Shown here in pieces: positions 21,175 through 31,799 of a stretch of 64,000 bases of DNA. Under the pieces are notes generated by a model. The model had not been told where the DNA came from. It saw nothing but the letters and a program-made list of their open reading frames with translations, and did not search any database. The DNA lies in contig CM075103.1 of the NCBI GenBank assembly GCA_037576195.1, positions 38,205,250 through 38,269,249 of the forward strand. The letters are read 5' to 3'. The stretch's first letter is position 1. Each line of letters opens with the position of its first letter. The position numbers were made by a program, and so were the translations under genes. This DNA comes from Phytoseiulus persimilis (taxonomy: Eukaryota; Arthropoda; Arachnida; Mesostigmata; Phytoseiidae).

Positions 21175-23015
21175 CGCGGAGGTCCAGTTTGAGCGAAGTC
21201 TCTATTTGAGCGAAGGTCCGATTCGAGCGGAGGCCCGATTTGAGCGGGTAGCAGCGGAGCGCGAGTCGCTGGTGTGGCTCGAACTCATTTCACTTCGTTC
21301 TTTCGAATGTATCAGTTTCATAATGAGCTAGCAGAAGTGCGTGCGCGTGTTCTTCTAGACTCCGAAACCAACATGCCGTGGAACTTCTTTGAGTCTACCA
21401 AAGGACAGCCCATGCTCATTTTCAGCAGCTATCTGTTTCGGGAGGGTTACGTGAACCCCATTGAAACGTCGTGGCGATGTGCTAGCAATGGTTGCAAAGC
21501 CCGCATTCAAACACGGGACGGCGCGCACAGGGTAAGGTCGTCGTTGTCTTTGAGGTCACATGGTCTCAGGAGATGAGTTGTTCGTTATGTCCAGTATCAA
21601 TTTGTGATAGGATCCACCAGAGCACAGCCACGCACCTGATACCCTGAAGATCGAGTCGCAGAAAAGATTGGGAGCGCTCCGAGAGGTAGCCAGAAAAGTC
21701 CCCCGTGAGCTTCCGAGCTCAGCGATGATCGCTGACGTGATACGCACGATCGACTCCGAGGCTGTCCGGGGCGTCATGCCAAAGCTGAAACTGCTTATCC
21801 TGTGCTCAAAATATTCGTCTCGCTCAGTGTTGAAATAAATGTCGCAGTAGTCCACTGAGATAGTAGTTCCTTTATTTCAAAACATACTAGCAATCCAGAG
21901 TATCGCAGTCGTACGGTAATCGAGTTGAGGTTATAATCGGAGTCGGGAATTCGATGTTGGAGTGAACCTGTTCCTCGAAGGCGGCGTCAACAAGCATTTC
22001 TGTCACTTCTTGCGTTGAACGATACCTGTCCAAATTCGAAAGTGTTCGGTGCTGGGAACGACAGAGACGGTACGCTTGGCAATCACCGATGAAGTCGCGT
22101 TTGAACACCCAGCTGTTCTCTGTTCGTATGGAACTGGTAGCGCAATCTTGAAACGACGAGGACGAGCAAGCATTTTGGAGATACGTTGGGCGAGTCACTC
22201 TTCATCGCAATCCCGCAGTAAGGCATGATTTCATACGCTGACGGGCAAGTCCGAATGCGTATCACGAGAACCTTGAGGACTGTTGCAACGCGGACAGTGC
22301 CGTGATCGTACCTGACGGCAGCGGCGGCTCGGTTGTCGAGGAATGTGTTTGAAACCCAGAACAGAAGGAAGTAACGGTACGCTGGGCGAAACGGCACCGG
22401 TCTATCAATCAGCATCGTGATCACAGAGTCCAAGTTCACACGGGCGCGATGAGGCAGCTGTGCATTCTTCATATGCTCCGAGACATAATCGGCTCCTGTG
22501 TAAGCGCGGTTCACGGCCTAATAGAAGGGTGTGGTCGTGTCAACGTAGCGAGTGTACCAGATTCGAGAGACCACGGAACTCGGACCGAACGAAGAAACTA
22601 TTTGAACTCGTTCACGTGCTTGCATCTCCACCGTTGCCGCCATTGAGGGCCAAACGACAAACGAGCGTAGCGAGCGGCGTCGATAGCCAGCTTTCCGACG
22701 AGGCGTACGCTCACAAAGTAGCGCTCGGTATCATAAGCTCCCTCAAGCAGTTGTACTCACAGAACGTTGGTTTTCGTCTATGCCGGGAGCAGTGTTTTGT
22801 GCGAACGAAGACCAGATCGTCGCGATCGCACCTCATCCTCATAATCCATTTCGTACAGGAGAGCCGAGAGAAACGATGACTGCAGCTCTTCTCCAGTTAT
22901 GATCGCTAAAAAAACGTACCCGTACCGAACTCCAGCGCGAACACCAGAGAGAGTTCAGTACCACAGCCGCTGTTGGCTTCCGCTCAAATAGGACCTCCGC
23001 TCAAATCGGGCGGAA
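21175..23015. mobile_element. Inserted element with FLYWCH-type zinc finger and inverted subterminal repeats
   Basis: About 1.84 kb inserted in the non-LTR remnant; the two sides join cleanly against the uninterrupted copy at 57057-57710. Both ends carry inverted copies of a motif like gagcggaggtcc / ggacctccgctc (21175-21250 and 22980-23012). The 5-bp string gttct occurs at both edges and may be a target duplication. Inside, 21274-21576 encodes STKGQPMLIFSSYLF...WRCASNGCKARIQT, which looks like a FLYWCH finger, common at the start of MULE transposases. No transposase catalytic core was recognised, so family assignment is tentative. Confidence 0.5.
21274..21576 (+). CDS. FLYWCH-type zinc-finger fragment
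   Basis: 100 codons. The core fits the FLYWCH pattern: F..S.KGQP.LI, a Tyr-Leu-Phe strand, WRC and then C-x-ARI-x-T; the terminal His of the finger is probably the one in GAHRV. In arthropod genomes this finger often precedes a MULE transposase, and its position inside an insertion with inverted subterminal repeats supports that. The frame ends soon after the finger, so it is either a short non-autonomous remnant or one exon of a decayed gene. Confidence 0.45.
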   Translation: MARTHFTSFFRMYQFHNELAEVRARVLLDSETNMPWNFFESTKGQPMLIFSSYLFREGYVNPIETSWRCASNGCKARIQTRDGAHRVRSSLSLRSHGLRR

Positions 23016-23760
23016 TCGTTCTAGGTAGCTGACAACCCGTGCGGAACCGAGAGCTTGCGAGATGGCGGTGTTGCGAGCCCTGTGCCGAGAATGTCGGCCG
23101 CTACTGCAAGAACAGCTGGGACCGTGATCTCCGAACGCGGAAACCTGCGAAATACATCCGGCGCACCGATGAGAAGCGCAGCTCCCAGTCGGAGTCCTAC
23201 AGCGATGCGGAGTGTGATGTTGTCCAGCATCGTGCCTATCGACGGGGATGGGATGGGGAAAAGCAATTTTCCACTGGTCGCATGGGAAGCGGCATGCAGT
23301 CTTGCCCTATCACGATCATCCGCGGCGTCTCTTAGCAGCTCCGTCTGCTCGTTCTGGTGACCACTGCCACCAACCTGGCCTGAGAGATCTTTTCTGTATT
23401 ATCTCTCCACTGACTCCGAAATCTCACTGATAGGGAATCGATACGGGCGTCGATGAGTGCAGAGATCTATGGTTGAAATTCGAGGCCAGCTCCCCAACCT
23501 GAGCCGGATGAGCGCGGGTGCTCAGATCCGAGATGGAGCGGATTCCGAGGCCACCGGCACCGATGGGCAATGCGCCTGCTTCCAGAGGTTTCCGTCGGTG
23601 AGATCCAAGTTGAGGACCGAAGTTAGACAGTGACGAAACTTTACGTCGAACTGCTGTAAGGCGCCTGCAGCTCCGTCGGTTTCGGGACAACGAAGAATGT
23701 GTAGGAACCGGGGGGAGTAGTGGCTACAGCGGGTGAGAACAGGGCAGGGTGGGCGTCAAG

Positions 23761-26289
23761 CGGCTAAAGCCATCGGACAGACAAATTCGAACCATCGTGG
23801 CACTCTGAGTTCTCTTTCCGAGTCTCCTCCGCTGGGCATAAATTGGCAGGATCTCCTGCTCTTGCTGCGACACGGCATACTGAAAGACATGAACTGAAAA
23901 AATAGAAGTCCGCGCCATGTTGAAGGTTCATGTGGCTTCGGAGGGCGCCTTGAAATCGGCTTATATGCTGAGTCCAACCTGACAGCGAATGAGTCCGGTC
24001 GTACCTCCTTCAGTCGACTTCATATATTGGTTGTTGCCGCATACGAGGTCGATTTTTCCAGACGGGAACCTTCGCTCAGCGACGTATCGTAAACCGAAGC
24101 GACCGTCGTACAAAGTATATGATAATATTCATCCTTTGCCAGCAGATATACGCCGAGCTGAGACTCTCCAATAACTCCCCGCTGGCTGACCGCACCAGAA
24201 GCGTCACAGACAGACAATATGTTGAAGAATGTGACACCTCCCCCACCCATCCAGTCACGCAAAGCTCACTCGAATGCGTTTCCTGCGTCTCCTTGGAGCG
24301 AAGCCATGAGCGATTGGGATTCAGGGCCCAGAACTTTGGCATCATTTCAATAGCTTCAACACGAAACTCTATAACATGCAGTACCGGAGTGGAGTGAAGA
24401 AGTGCAACGATCCAGGGAAACGCAAAATACGAGGCCTACATGAAACCCCAGGAGGGAGCTTGCAGATCGTGTGGTCTCTTGACTGCAGCGATCGAGTCTG
24501 ATAATGCCGCTTCGTCTCGACGACGTTTGCCTCTGATTCTTGCGTTCGGACGACAGGCAAAGAAACAGATGAGCGAGCATCGGAGGCTTTGGAAAGTATC
24601 GAATGCCCTTCCTCCAGCGCCGCGAGGTATCAGCGGACGGCATCTTCAAATCATTCCTTGGAACCGTCAAGACTGTTCCTGAGAGTATCAGCACGATTCC
24701 ATGGTGGTATATGCTCTCAAATGATACCAGATACGAAAGTGATAACGATGGGAGCTGAGCGGCCGTCGGAACGCAAAACTGTGAGGTTTTACGTGTGAAA
24801 GAAGTCTTTCGGGAGCTTCCTGCCTCCGCAGTTCCGTTCCGAGTCCCGATTGGAGCCGCGCCAGTCTCTCACCCCTGAGGATCGGATTCCCGATTGAGTC
24901 ATGAGCAGTTCGTCTTCTCAACTGTTGCACCTCATTTGTACCGATTTCCAGAGCCGGAACTCGGGAGAAACTCCCCGATCGCGTGAGATTACTCTCGGCA
25001 TGTCCGACAAAGCACGTGGGAACATGCACATGGGTGAATGCGAGCCTCCCACGTGCAGTGAGGAAACTCAGAGACAGGTGAATATGCTCTGGTTCAAGTG
25101 GACAGAACTCATTCGATATGCTCCTCGATGGAGAATCAAGATCTCGCGTAGTTCGACGCATCTCATCACTGTGCAGCAAGTGATGCTTGAACCGGGGGTC
25201 GAGTTGAGGAATGCATGAAACTCGGAGCGCTTTTGACTACGCCGAAAGCCTTGTGAGGTGCTTTCTCCCGAAGGTGTTATCCTCCGTCGACTCGTTGCTC
25301 ATATGTTGCAAAGAGAGTCTGGGGAGAACAAGCGGAACAAGGGAGGTGGTTGAGGAAACTCAAAGGGAAAACCTTGCTTTCAAGTGGAGTATGAACAATT
25401 GGAGTTTATCAGTCTGCTGCGTGGAGTGCAATCGACAGATCAGAAACGTGGAGAGTGAAATATTTGATCGATCGAGAGAGCTTCGTTTCCCCCTAACCAA
25501 AAATCTCTTCTCAGCTCAATTTCCGACCGGAGAAAATTCGTCGGATCGACCCGGCATTCTTGCACTCGGATAGTTCGGACCAATCCAAGAACTTTTTGCC
25601 GTCGGGAAAACTGTCGGATTTGGCTTCCATGGGGAGATACGGGGCGATTGGACCGAGGCAATATTTCGTCACCAGATGAATGATGTTCGTGATGCTGATG
25701 CGATCGATCGCTCTCCCTCGTGCTTTTGACCGATTCCTGCCATATCGTCAGCGAATAAGGGGTATTCTTCGCTGCACCAAACAAATGATGACGAGCTGGA
25801 TCGGTTCACTAGAGAAGTTTCACGCGCAGTTTTTCGAAAAATTTTGAGAAAATGTTGGCATTTTTCGTGGCTTCACAGGAAGGCTTCAATTCTCCATCGA
25901 TTGACGCGAATCAAGCCGGAAAATATGCGCCATCCTTTCAGTTATCGATCACAAAAATATTCTCCCAGAATCGGACCATTTTTGACCGTTATGTGACCAG
26001 AACAACGAACGGTAAGGAAATTCCCGACTCAGAATGACCACGCTGTATTGTCCTTCCTCTGCCTCTGAATTTGGTAAAAGGCGGAATAGAGCAACTCTCA
26101 AGGAAATCGAGGAAAAACAATCGTCAGCTCGAACTTGTAGGCAAAGATGATGATCATGTAAAACATTCCGGAGCGCATACCCGAACGCAGCGAATCGTCT
26201 CCCAGGTGTGAAATTGGAATTCTTGGTCATATGGATGATAAGCAACTTCGACATGAACCACCATTTATGCGTCGGGGACGGAGCAGGCC
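23761..26289. other. No gene recognised
   Basis: Open frames here are short and overlap on opposite strands. None carries a motif I recognise. A small dispersed repeat lies near 25995-26050 (compare 19015-19065). AGGCC at 26285-26289 is the left target duplication of Gypsy element B. Confidence 0.4.
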
Positions 26290-26422
26290 TGTTGCGATCG
26301 TTCGAACACTCTGCGTCACAGCAGACGCTCCGTTCTCGTCAGTAAGTAAATGAAGCCCTCAGTCGTGCTAGAGTGGTTACTCATACCGGCCGTGTTTTCC
26401 TGTGAAACCTTGCAACCTAACA
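26290..26422 (+). repeat. 5' LTR of Gypsy element B
   Basis: 133 bp, TG...CA, about 98% identical to 30719-30851. Confidence 0.92.
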
Positions 26423-26569
26423 ACCGGCGACGAGGATAGGATAAAAGAATTATCTCTATCAAGTGTAACGTGCGAACTCCATGGACTATCCGCGTTCGAA
26501 TAATTCCAAAGCATCCTGAGCGCAAGATAACAGATTCAAACAGCGAGACACGTTCAACTGAGGCTCAGC

Positions 26570-28606
26570 ATGGTTTTCCCGCACGTGCCGGTAGCTACAA
26601 ACCCCGGATACTTTCCAGAATTCTCTACCGAATCCGAAACCTGGACCTTATGGGAGACACGGCTCGAAAATCACCTCAGCTACCAAGAAGTCACAGACCC
26701 CGATCGACGGAAATGTGCATTGCTGGCGTAAATGGGCGCCGAGGCATTCCGCAAACTCCATGACAAAGTTTTTCCCGATCGGGAGGTCAAGAGCCTCACC
26801 TACGAGGAAATTAAGAAGATTCTCAAATCCGTCTTCGAACCAGAACTGAACATCTGGTCTTCTCGAAGCAAATTTCGTGACGTGAAGCAAAATTCGGCTG
26901 AATCATTGTTGGAGTACGAGGGTCGGCTACGGAAGGCCTGCGTCGAGTGTCACTGGGATAAGGATTCTCTCCAAGCGAATCTGATCGAACAATTCATTCG
27001 AGGCCTGGCCGACAAGCGGGCTAAACAGTTCCTCCTCATGAAAACCGAAAAGCTCACAAAACTTTCTCAAGTTTTTGAACTCGCGGACAACTACTGCAAC
27101 GTTCAGAAGGTGACATCCGCTGCGGAGGACCACACAAGCAACAGCGTTCTCAAACTTTTCGGAAAGAAGCGTCAACAGCAACGAACAAATCATCCGCGGC
27201 CGAGCACATCTCAAACATCAACCGGCCGAAATCAACAGCGATCGACAACGCTGGGAAAGGTGGCTTGCTACCGATGCGGTGACAGAAATCATCTTGCTCC
27301 AGCCTGTCCTCATAAATCTACTCCCTGCAACGTATGTGGTGAAATCGGTCATTTGGGGCAGGTTTGCCGAAGAAACACGCATCGGCAGAACTTTCTAGAA
27401 GAAATCCCCTTCCACTACGTAACTTCGAAGGAACCGCTATGTGTCTTGATTTCTCTCAACAATCAGAACGTGACCATGGAGGTGGATACGGGAAGTGGAA
27501 TCTCGACAATGGCGCTGGGGGCATTTCGTAGGATCGCTCCGAATCAGGAACTGCATCAAAACGACGTTTGTTTGAAGACGGCAACCGGAGAGAAGTTCGA
27601 ACCACACTCCTACGCGAACGTCGAAATCTCGTACCAGAACCAAAAGAAGGTTCTACGACTCTACCTCATAGACAGACGAACGTTCCCCACACTGATGGGA
27701 CGTGATTGGCTTCGCAATATTAATCTCGATCGGGCATCACTCATCGGAAAGAAAGAACCTCGGAATTGCAGGAAGCTCAAAGACACCAAAATCGTCGACT
27801 TCAAAGCAGAGGCGACAAAACTACTAAGCTCGTACAAGAACCTCACAAAGCCCGGAATAGGATGCATCTCCACGACCGCGGCAAAGCTTGTTCTTACGAC
27901 CGAATCGCCAAAACCCTTCCATGCCAGAGCTCGTCCGATTGCACACGCCATCATCGGCAAGACGGACAGCGAACTCGACTTCCTGGAAAAACACAACGTC
28001 ATCGAAAAGATCAACACCAGCGATTGGGCTCACCCAATGGTAATTGTTCCTCGAGCTCAAGGCAGAACAGTTCGAATTTGTGGTGATTTCAAGCCCGGCA
28101 TTAACCGACACATCAAGATCGATGAGCACCCTTTGAAGAATATTCGGCATGCTCTCGACAACATCGGGAATGGCTTGAGGTTCTCAAAACTGGACATTTT
28201 TTCGGCATTCCTGCACATGCCGGTTCAAGAGGCCGATCGGAAATTCCTGGTCATAAATACGCACAGAGGCCTCTACCGTTTCAACAGAATGTCAAACGGA
28301 TTGTCAAACGCGCCTGCAATATGGCAGCGATTCATCGAAGCAACGTTGGCCGGAATAGAGGGCGTGGAGTGTGTAATGGACGACATAATCATTACAGGTC
28401 CGACGGACGACGAACACCTCAAAAGGTTGGATTCGGTTCTTTCCCGTCTCGATGCGAACGACATCCGTCTCAATCCGGAGAAGTGCGCTTTCTTCGAGGA
28501 GTCCGTAACCTACTGTGGATTCCGCCTAAACCACCAGGAGATACACAAGTGCGATGACAAGCTCGAGGCTATTCGGAGGGATCACCGAGAAACGTCAGCG
28601 AACTGA
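26570..28606 (+). pseudogene. Gag-protease-RT part of Gypsy element B, with in-frame stop
   Basis: Gag begins at ATG 26570 (MVFPHVPVATNPGYF). It runs to an in-frame TAA at 26729-26731, and the same frame continues at once with MGAEAFRKLHDKVF. Similar Gag proteins read through this point, so the stop is a mutation and not a start of a new gene. Then follow two CX2CX4HX4C zinc knuckles (27267-27375), a protease with DTGSG (near 27483), and the reverse transcriptase with VMDD in place of YMDD or YLDD (near 28373). The frame is lost around 28580-28606 at the start of the connection domain, and the homologous sequence resumes in another frame (PRNVSELKSFLGL). Confidence 0.85.
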
Positions 28607-30627
28607 AATCCTTCCTCGGTCTGATACAGTTTTATGCAATCTTCGCTTCGAAATTGGCCGACCTCGCTGTTCCGCTATACGCGCTTTTGAAATCCGATGT
28701 CAAATTCGTCTGGTCTGACAGGATGGAAAGGGCGTTTGTCGCGGTTAAGCGAGAGTTGTGCTCACCAACAGTTCTGGTGCCATTTGATGCAGAAAAACCG
28801 CTGATACTGGCAACAGATGCATCCCCGTACGGGATCTCTGCCGTTCTATCACATGGATTTCCTGACGGCTCGGAAAGACCAAGAGCGTTCTACTCCCGAG
28901 TACTCACCGACACTGAACGACGCTACACCCAAATCGATAAGGAGGCTCTGGGAATCAAGTGCGGAGTTGAGCGCTTCTTTTACTATATCTTCGGTCGTCG
29001 ATTCAACCTGGTAACAGACTCGCGACCATTGACTCAAATCTTCGCTCCTCCAGACAACTCCCTGCCTCCACTCTCAGCAGCACGCATGCAGCACTACGCG
29101 GTGTACCTGGCAAATTTCAACTTCAACATCATCTATCGATCCACAACACTGCATGGTAACGCTGATGCGTTGTCTCGTCTCCCAGTCAAAAGCGAGCACC
29201 TCACAGCCGTGGACCCTACGAACGTGTTCGTCGTTCAACAACTTGAAGATACGCCGCTCCAATTCGGGGTCATCGCAAGAGAAACAAAGAAATGCGAGGA
29301 ACTCAAGCCGCTTTGGAACATTCTCCACGACGCCGGATCTCGGCGGGAAGTCAATCACTGGGGTGTCGAGATTTGCGAATTCAGCATCTTCGACAAATCG
29401 ATCATCTTAAGAGGACACGGGGTAGTTGTTCCAGCATCGTGCCGGCGAGCAGTTCTCGTCGAGCTCCATCAAGGTCATTTCGGAACCCAAAAGATGAAAT
29501 CGCTCGCCAGGCGGTACGTTTGGTGGAACGGAATTGATAAAGATATCGCGAGGGTCACTCCGTCTTGCCCTGCGTGTCTTGCTTACGCGAGAACTCCACC
29601 AAAAGAAGTCATCCACAGTTGGGAACCGGCGAATGCACCCCTTGAGCGCTTGCATTTGGACTACGCTGGACCAATTCAGGGAAAATACATCCTCTTGATC
29701 GTGGATGCCTACAGCAAGTGGCTCGAGGCATTCATCGCTCCGAATAAGACTTCAAAGACAACGCTGATACATCTTCGCGAAACCATAGCGCGATTCGGGA
29801 TCCCAAAAGTTATCGTCACGGATAATGACCCTACGTTCGTCTCAGAGGAATTCAACAGTTTCTGCTCGAAAAACAGAATCAAGCATCTGACTTCTCCCGC
29901 TTTCCACCCGGCCTCGAACGGACAAGTGGGGAGATATGTTGGAACCACAAAGCTTGCTCTCAAAAAACTCTCCTCGGAAGGAGGGTCCCTGCAATCAAAC
30001 CTTTCTCTGTTCCTCTACCGTCAGAGGATGATGGAGAGCGCAACCGGTCAGAGCCCGGCTTCGAGGATGCTTGGTCGCGAGCTCCGATCAAAACTGGACA
30101 TGTTGCGGGAACATCCAGTCGAACGGAATTTTGCCAAATCATCGAAATTCGCTGTTGGTGATGCAGTCATGGCTCGGGACTACCGGAGACCCGGATCAAG
30201 GTGGATTCCAGGCGTGGTCACGAGGATCTGCGGCTCTCGAATTTGTGAGGTGAGAGTCCCCAACGGTATATGGAGACGTCACTTCGAACAGATGAGAAGG
30301 CGTAGCGATAATTCAACATTCCACCATGTCGAGGGGGAGTCTCTACTCCCGTTCGTCCTCGCGGCCAGACCGGAAATTCCAGATACGCACACTTCAAATG
30401 CCGAAACAAGTTCATCAGAGGACGAGTTCTTCGAGGCCACTGACAAAAATGAGTACAATGGAGGCGATGCTCAGAGCGTTCCCATAGCTTTAACAGACGA
30501 TGCGGTTGGGAGTATAAACGATTCAAATTGTGATAATACTTTGAAAAAAAACGCGACAGCCGTTCCCGAGGTTCGTTCCTCTAGTCGTTCCAACAAAGGA
30601 ACACCTCCCGTGCGGTACAAATCCTAG
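28607..30627 (+). pseudogene. RNase H-integrase part of Gypsy element B, integrase Glu lost
   Basis: Continues pol in the shifted frame. RNase H is marked by ATDASPYGISAVL (28811) and by the Asp in VTDSRPL. Integrase has the HHCC finger (HQGHFG...CPACLAY, 29465-29590) and the first two catalytic Asp residues in LHLDYAG and VTDNDPTF. The third catalytic residue, Glu in the usual NGQ-x-E motif, is Gly here (NGQVGRYV, near 29925). With the frameshift and Gag stop, this is a third inactivating change. The tail is acidic and Ser-rich and ends at TAG 30625-30627. Confidence 0.88.
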
Positions 30628-30718
30628 GCATATCAACAAGCATTGGCGTGGTTCCTTTACTTGTGTAGCTCCCCAAATGATTCCGCGGTATCGTCGGGAT
30701 TCCCAACAAGGGGGAAGT

Positions 30719-30851
30719 TGTTGCGATCGTTCGAACACTCTGCGTCACATCAGACGCTCCGTTCTCGTCATTAAGTAAATGAAGCCCTCAGTCGTGCTAG
30801 AGTGGTTACTCATACCGGCCGTGTTTTCCTGTGAAACCTTGCAACCTAACA
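30719..30851 (+). repeat. 3' LTR of Gypsy element B
   Basis: 133 bp; preceded by a polypurine tract and followed by AGGCC. Confidence 0.92.
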
Positions 30852-31299
30852 AGGCCACTGCAGCCGAACGCTGTCACTGTTACAGCCAGGATCTCAACTC
30901 TTCGCTCGAAGAGGCTTCACGCTTATCTCAAGAAGGAATATGTTGGATATGCTGCGGGAAGTGCTCAGCTTCTCCAACCAGTCCGCCAAACAAAATGGAG
31001 AACTGGCTCGCGTCACTGGAGGCAGTTGGAGGCTCTTTGACAGGTGAGTACCAAGCCATAGCGGATTTCACAGGCAAACATACATTCCTACAGACCCTGG
31101 AAGACATAAGGGAATGCGACGATCAGTGCTCGTCGAAGGAGGCGAACCTCCTAGTCAACGGCGAAACCAGAATTCCCGCCGGGTCCGCTAACTCTGGCCT
31201 CTTTTTTGGAGGATATTCTTCGAGCTAAGAACGCGTGAACAATCCATCTGCGCTCGCTCTCAGCAAGTTCGTGGACCACTGAGAACGTGTTGAGTCTGA
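30852..31299. other. Flanking host sequence, no gene recognised
   Basis: A plus-strand frame of 149 codons runs out of the LTR (30779-31228). Its first part is LTR sequence and the rest has no known motif, so I do not call it a gene. Confidence 0.35.
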
Positions 31300-31791
31300 A
31301 GGCGTTGATTGATTGATTGATTGTTTGTTTATTGACCATCTTCATGCTGTATTTTCATTCCAAATACAGCTGAAGACCCTTAATACGGGGCGATGACTCA
31401 GCTGATCGACGGTGACGTTCCACTTATTTCAGGACATACGGTCTGGGTCCTTTTTCCGTTCCCACCTCTCAAGTATTCTCCTGGTGTCGGAGATCATTAT
31501 CGGCGTGCTCTCTCCGTGTAGTCCTAATCTTTTCTGTATTGTACACTCAGCATCTGGGATTTCTTCGCATTCGAGAAGCACATGTTCGATAGTTTCTTCC
31601 TCCTTTCCGCACCGTTGGCAGGTCGCTCCCATGTCTATGTATCTTGACTTGTATTTTTTAGTCTGTAGACATCCCGCGCTGGCATTCGCGAGCAGTCGAC
31701 TGCCTCTACTGTTATCATAGATGTGTTCGATAATTCCTCGAGTTTTTTTGGAATTGCGGCATCGGTCTAGCGTTTTCTTTTCCGTTCCCAA
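31300..31791 (-). mobile_element. Non-LTR retrotransposon 3' end with AATC microsatellite tail
   Basis: Minus-strand 3' fragment. The frame at 31429-31791 ends in a CCHC-type motif (CQRCGKEEETIEHVLLEC) typical of the end of ORF2 in several APE-class LINEs. On the minus strand it is followed by AATAAACAAACAATCAATCAATCAAT (31305-31335), the repeat tail left by target-primed reverse transcription. Related 3' ends lie at 53019-53246 and 63520-63790. The 5' part is missing, as is normal for truncated LINE copies. Confidence 0.7.
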
Positions 31792-31799
31792 GGTCTCTG

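Larger units (their letters stand above)
20640..23760 (-). pseudogene. Non-LTR retrotransposon ORF2 C-terminal remnant (copy 1), interrupted
   Basis: Minus-strand remnant of the region downstream of the reverse transcriptase. Read in order from the right: GAGGLGIRSISDLSTRAH (near 23520), then a conserved stretch ending DNITLRIAVGLRLGAAL (near 23200), then, after an insertion, WDASVWDTLAPSHS, SKYRELESRF and FLFQRVSIEVQKGNSAAV (20800-21090). A second copy at 57057-57710 is contiguous where this one is split, proving that 21175-23015 is foreign. Several frameshifts; no complete RT or endonuclease. Confidence 0.75.
26290..30851 (+). mobile_element. Ty3/Gypsy LTR element B, structurally complete
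   Basis: A 4562-bp plus-strand LTR retrotransposon with 133-bp LTRs (TGTTGCG...CTAACA) at 26290-26422 and 30719-30851, flanked by the 5-bp duplication AGGCC (26285-26289, 30852-30856). The LTRs differ at only about two positions (CAGCAG/CATCAG and GTCAG/GTCAT), so insertion was recent. A primer-binding-site-like ACCGGCGACGAGGAT follows the left LTR and resembles that of element A; a polypurine tract (caagggggaag) precedes the right LTR. The coding region is broken in three separate ways (see its two parts), so this copy can move only with proteins from elsewhere. Confidence 0.92.
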
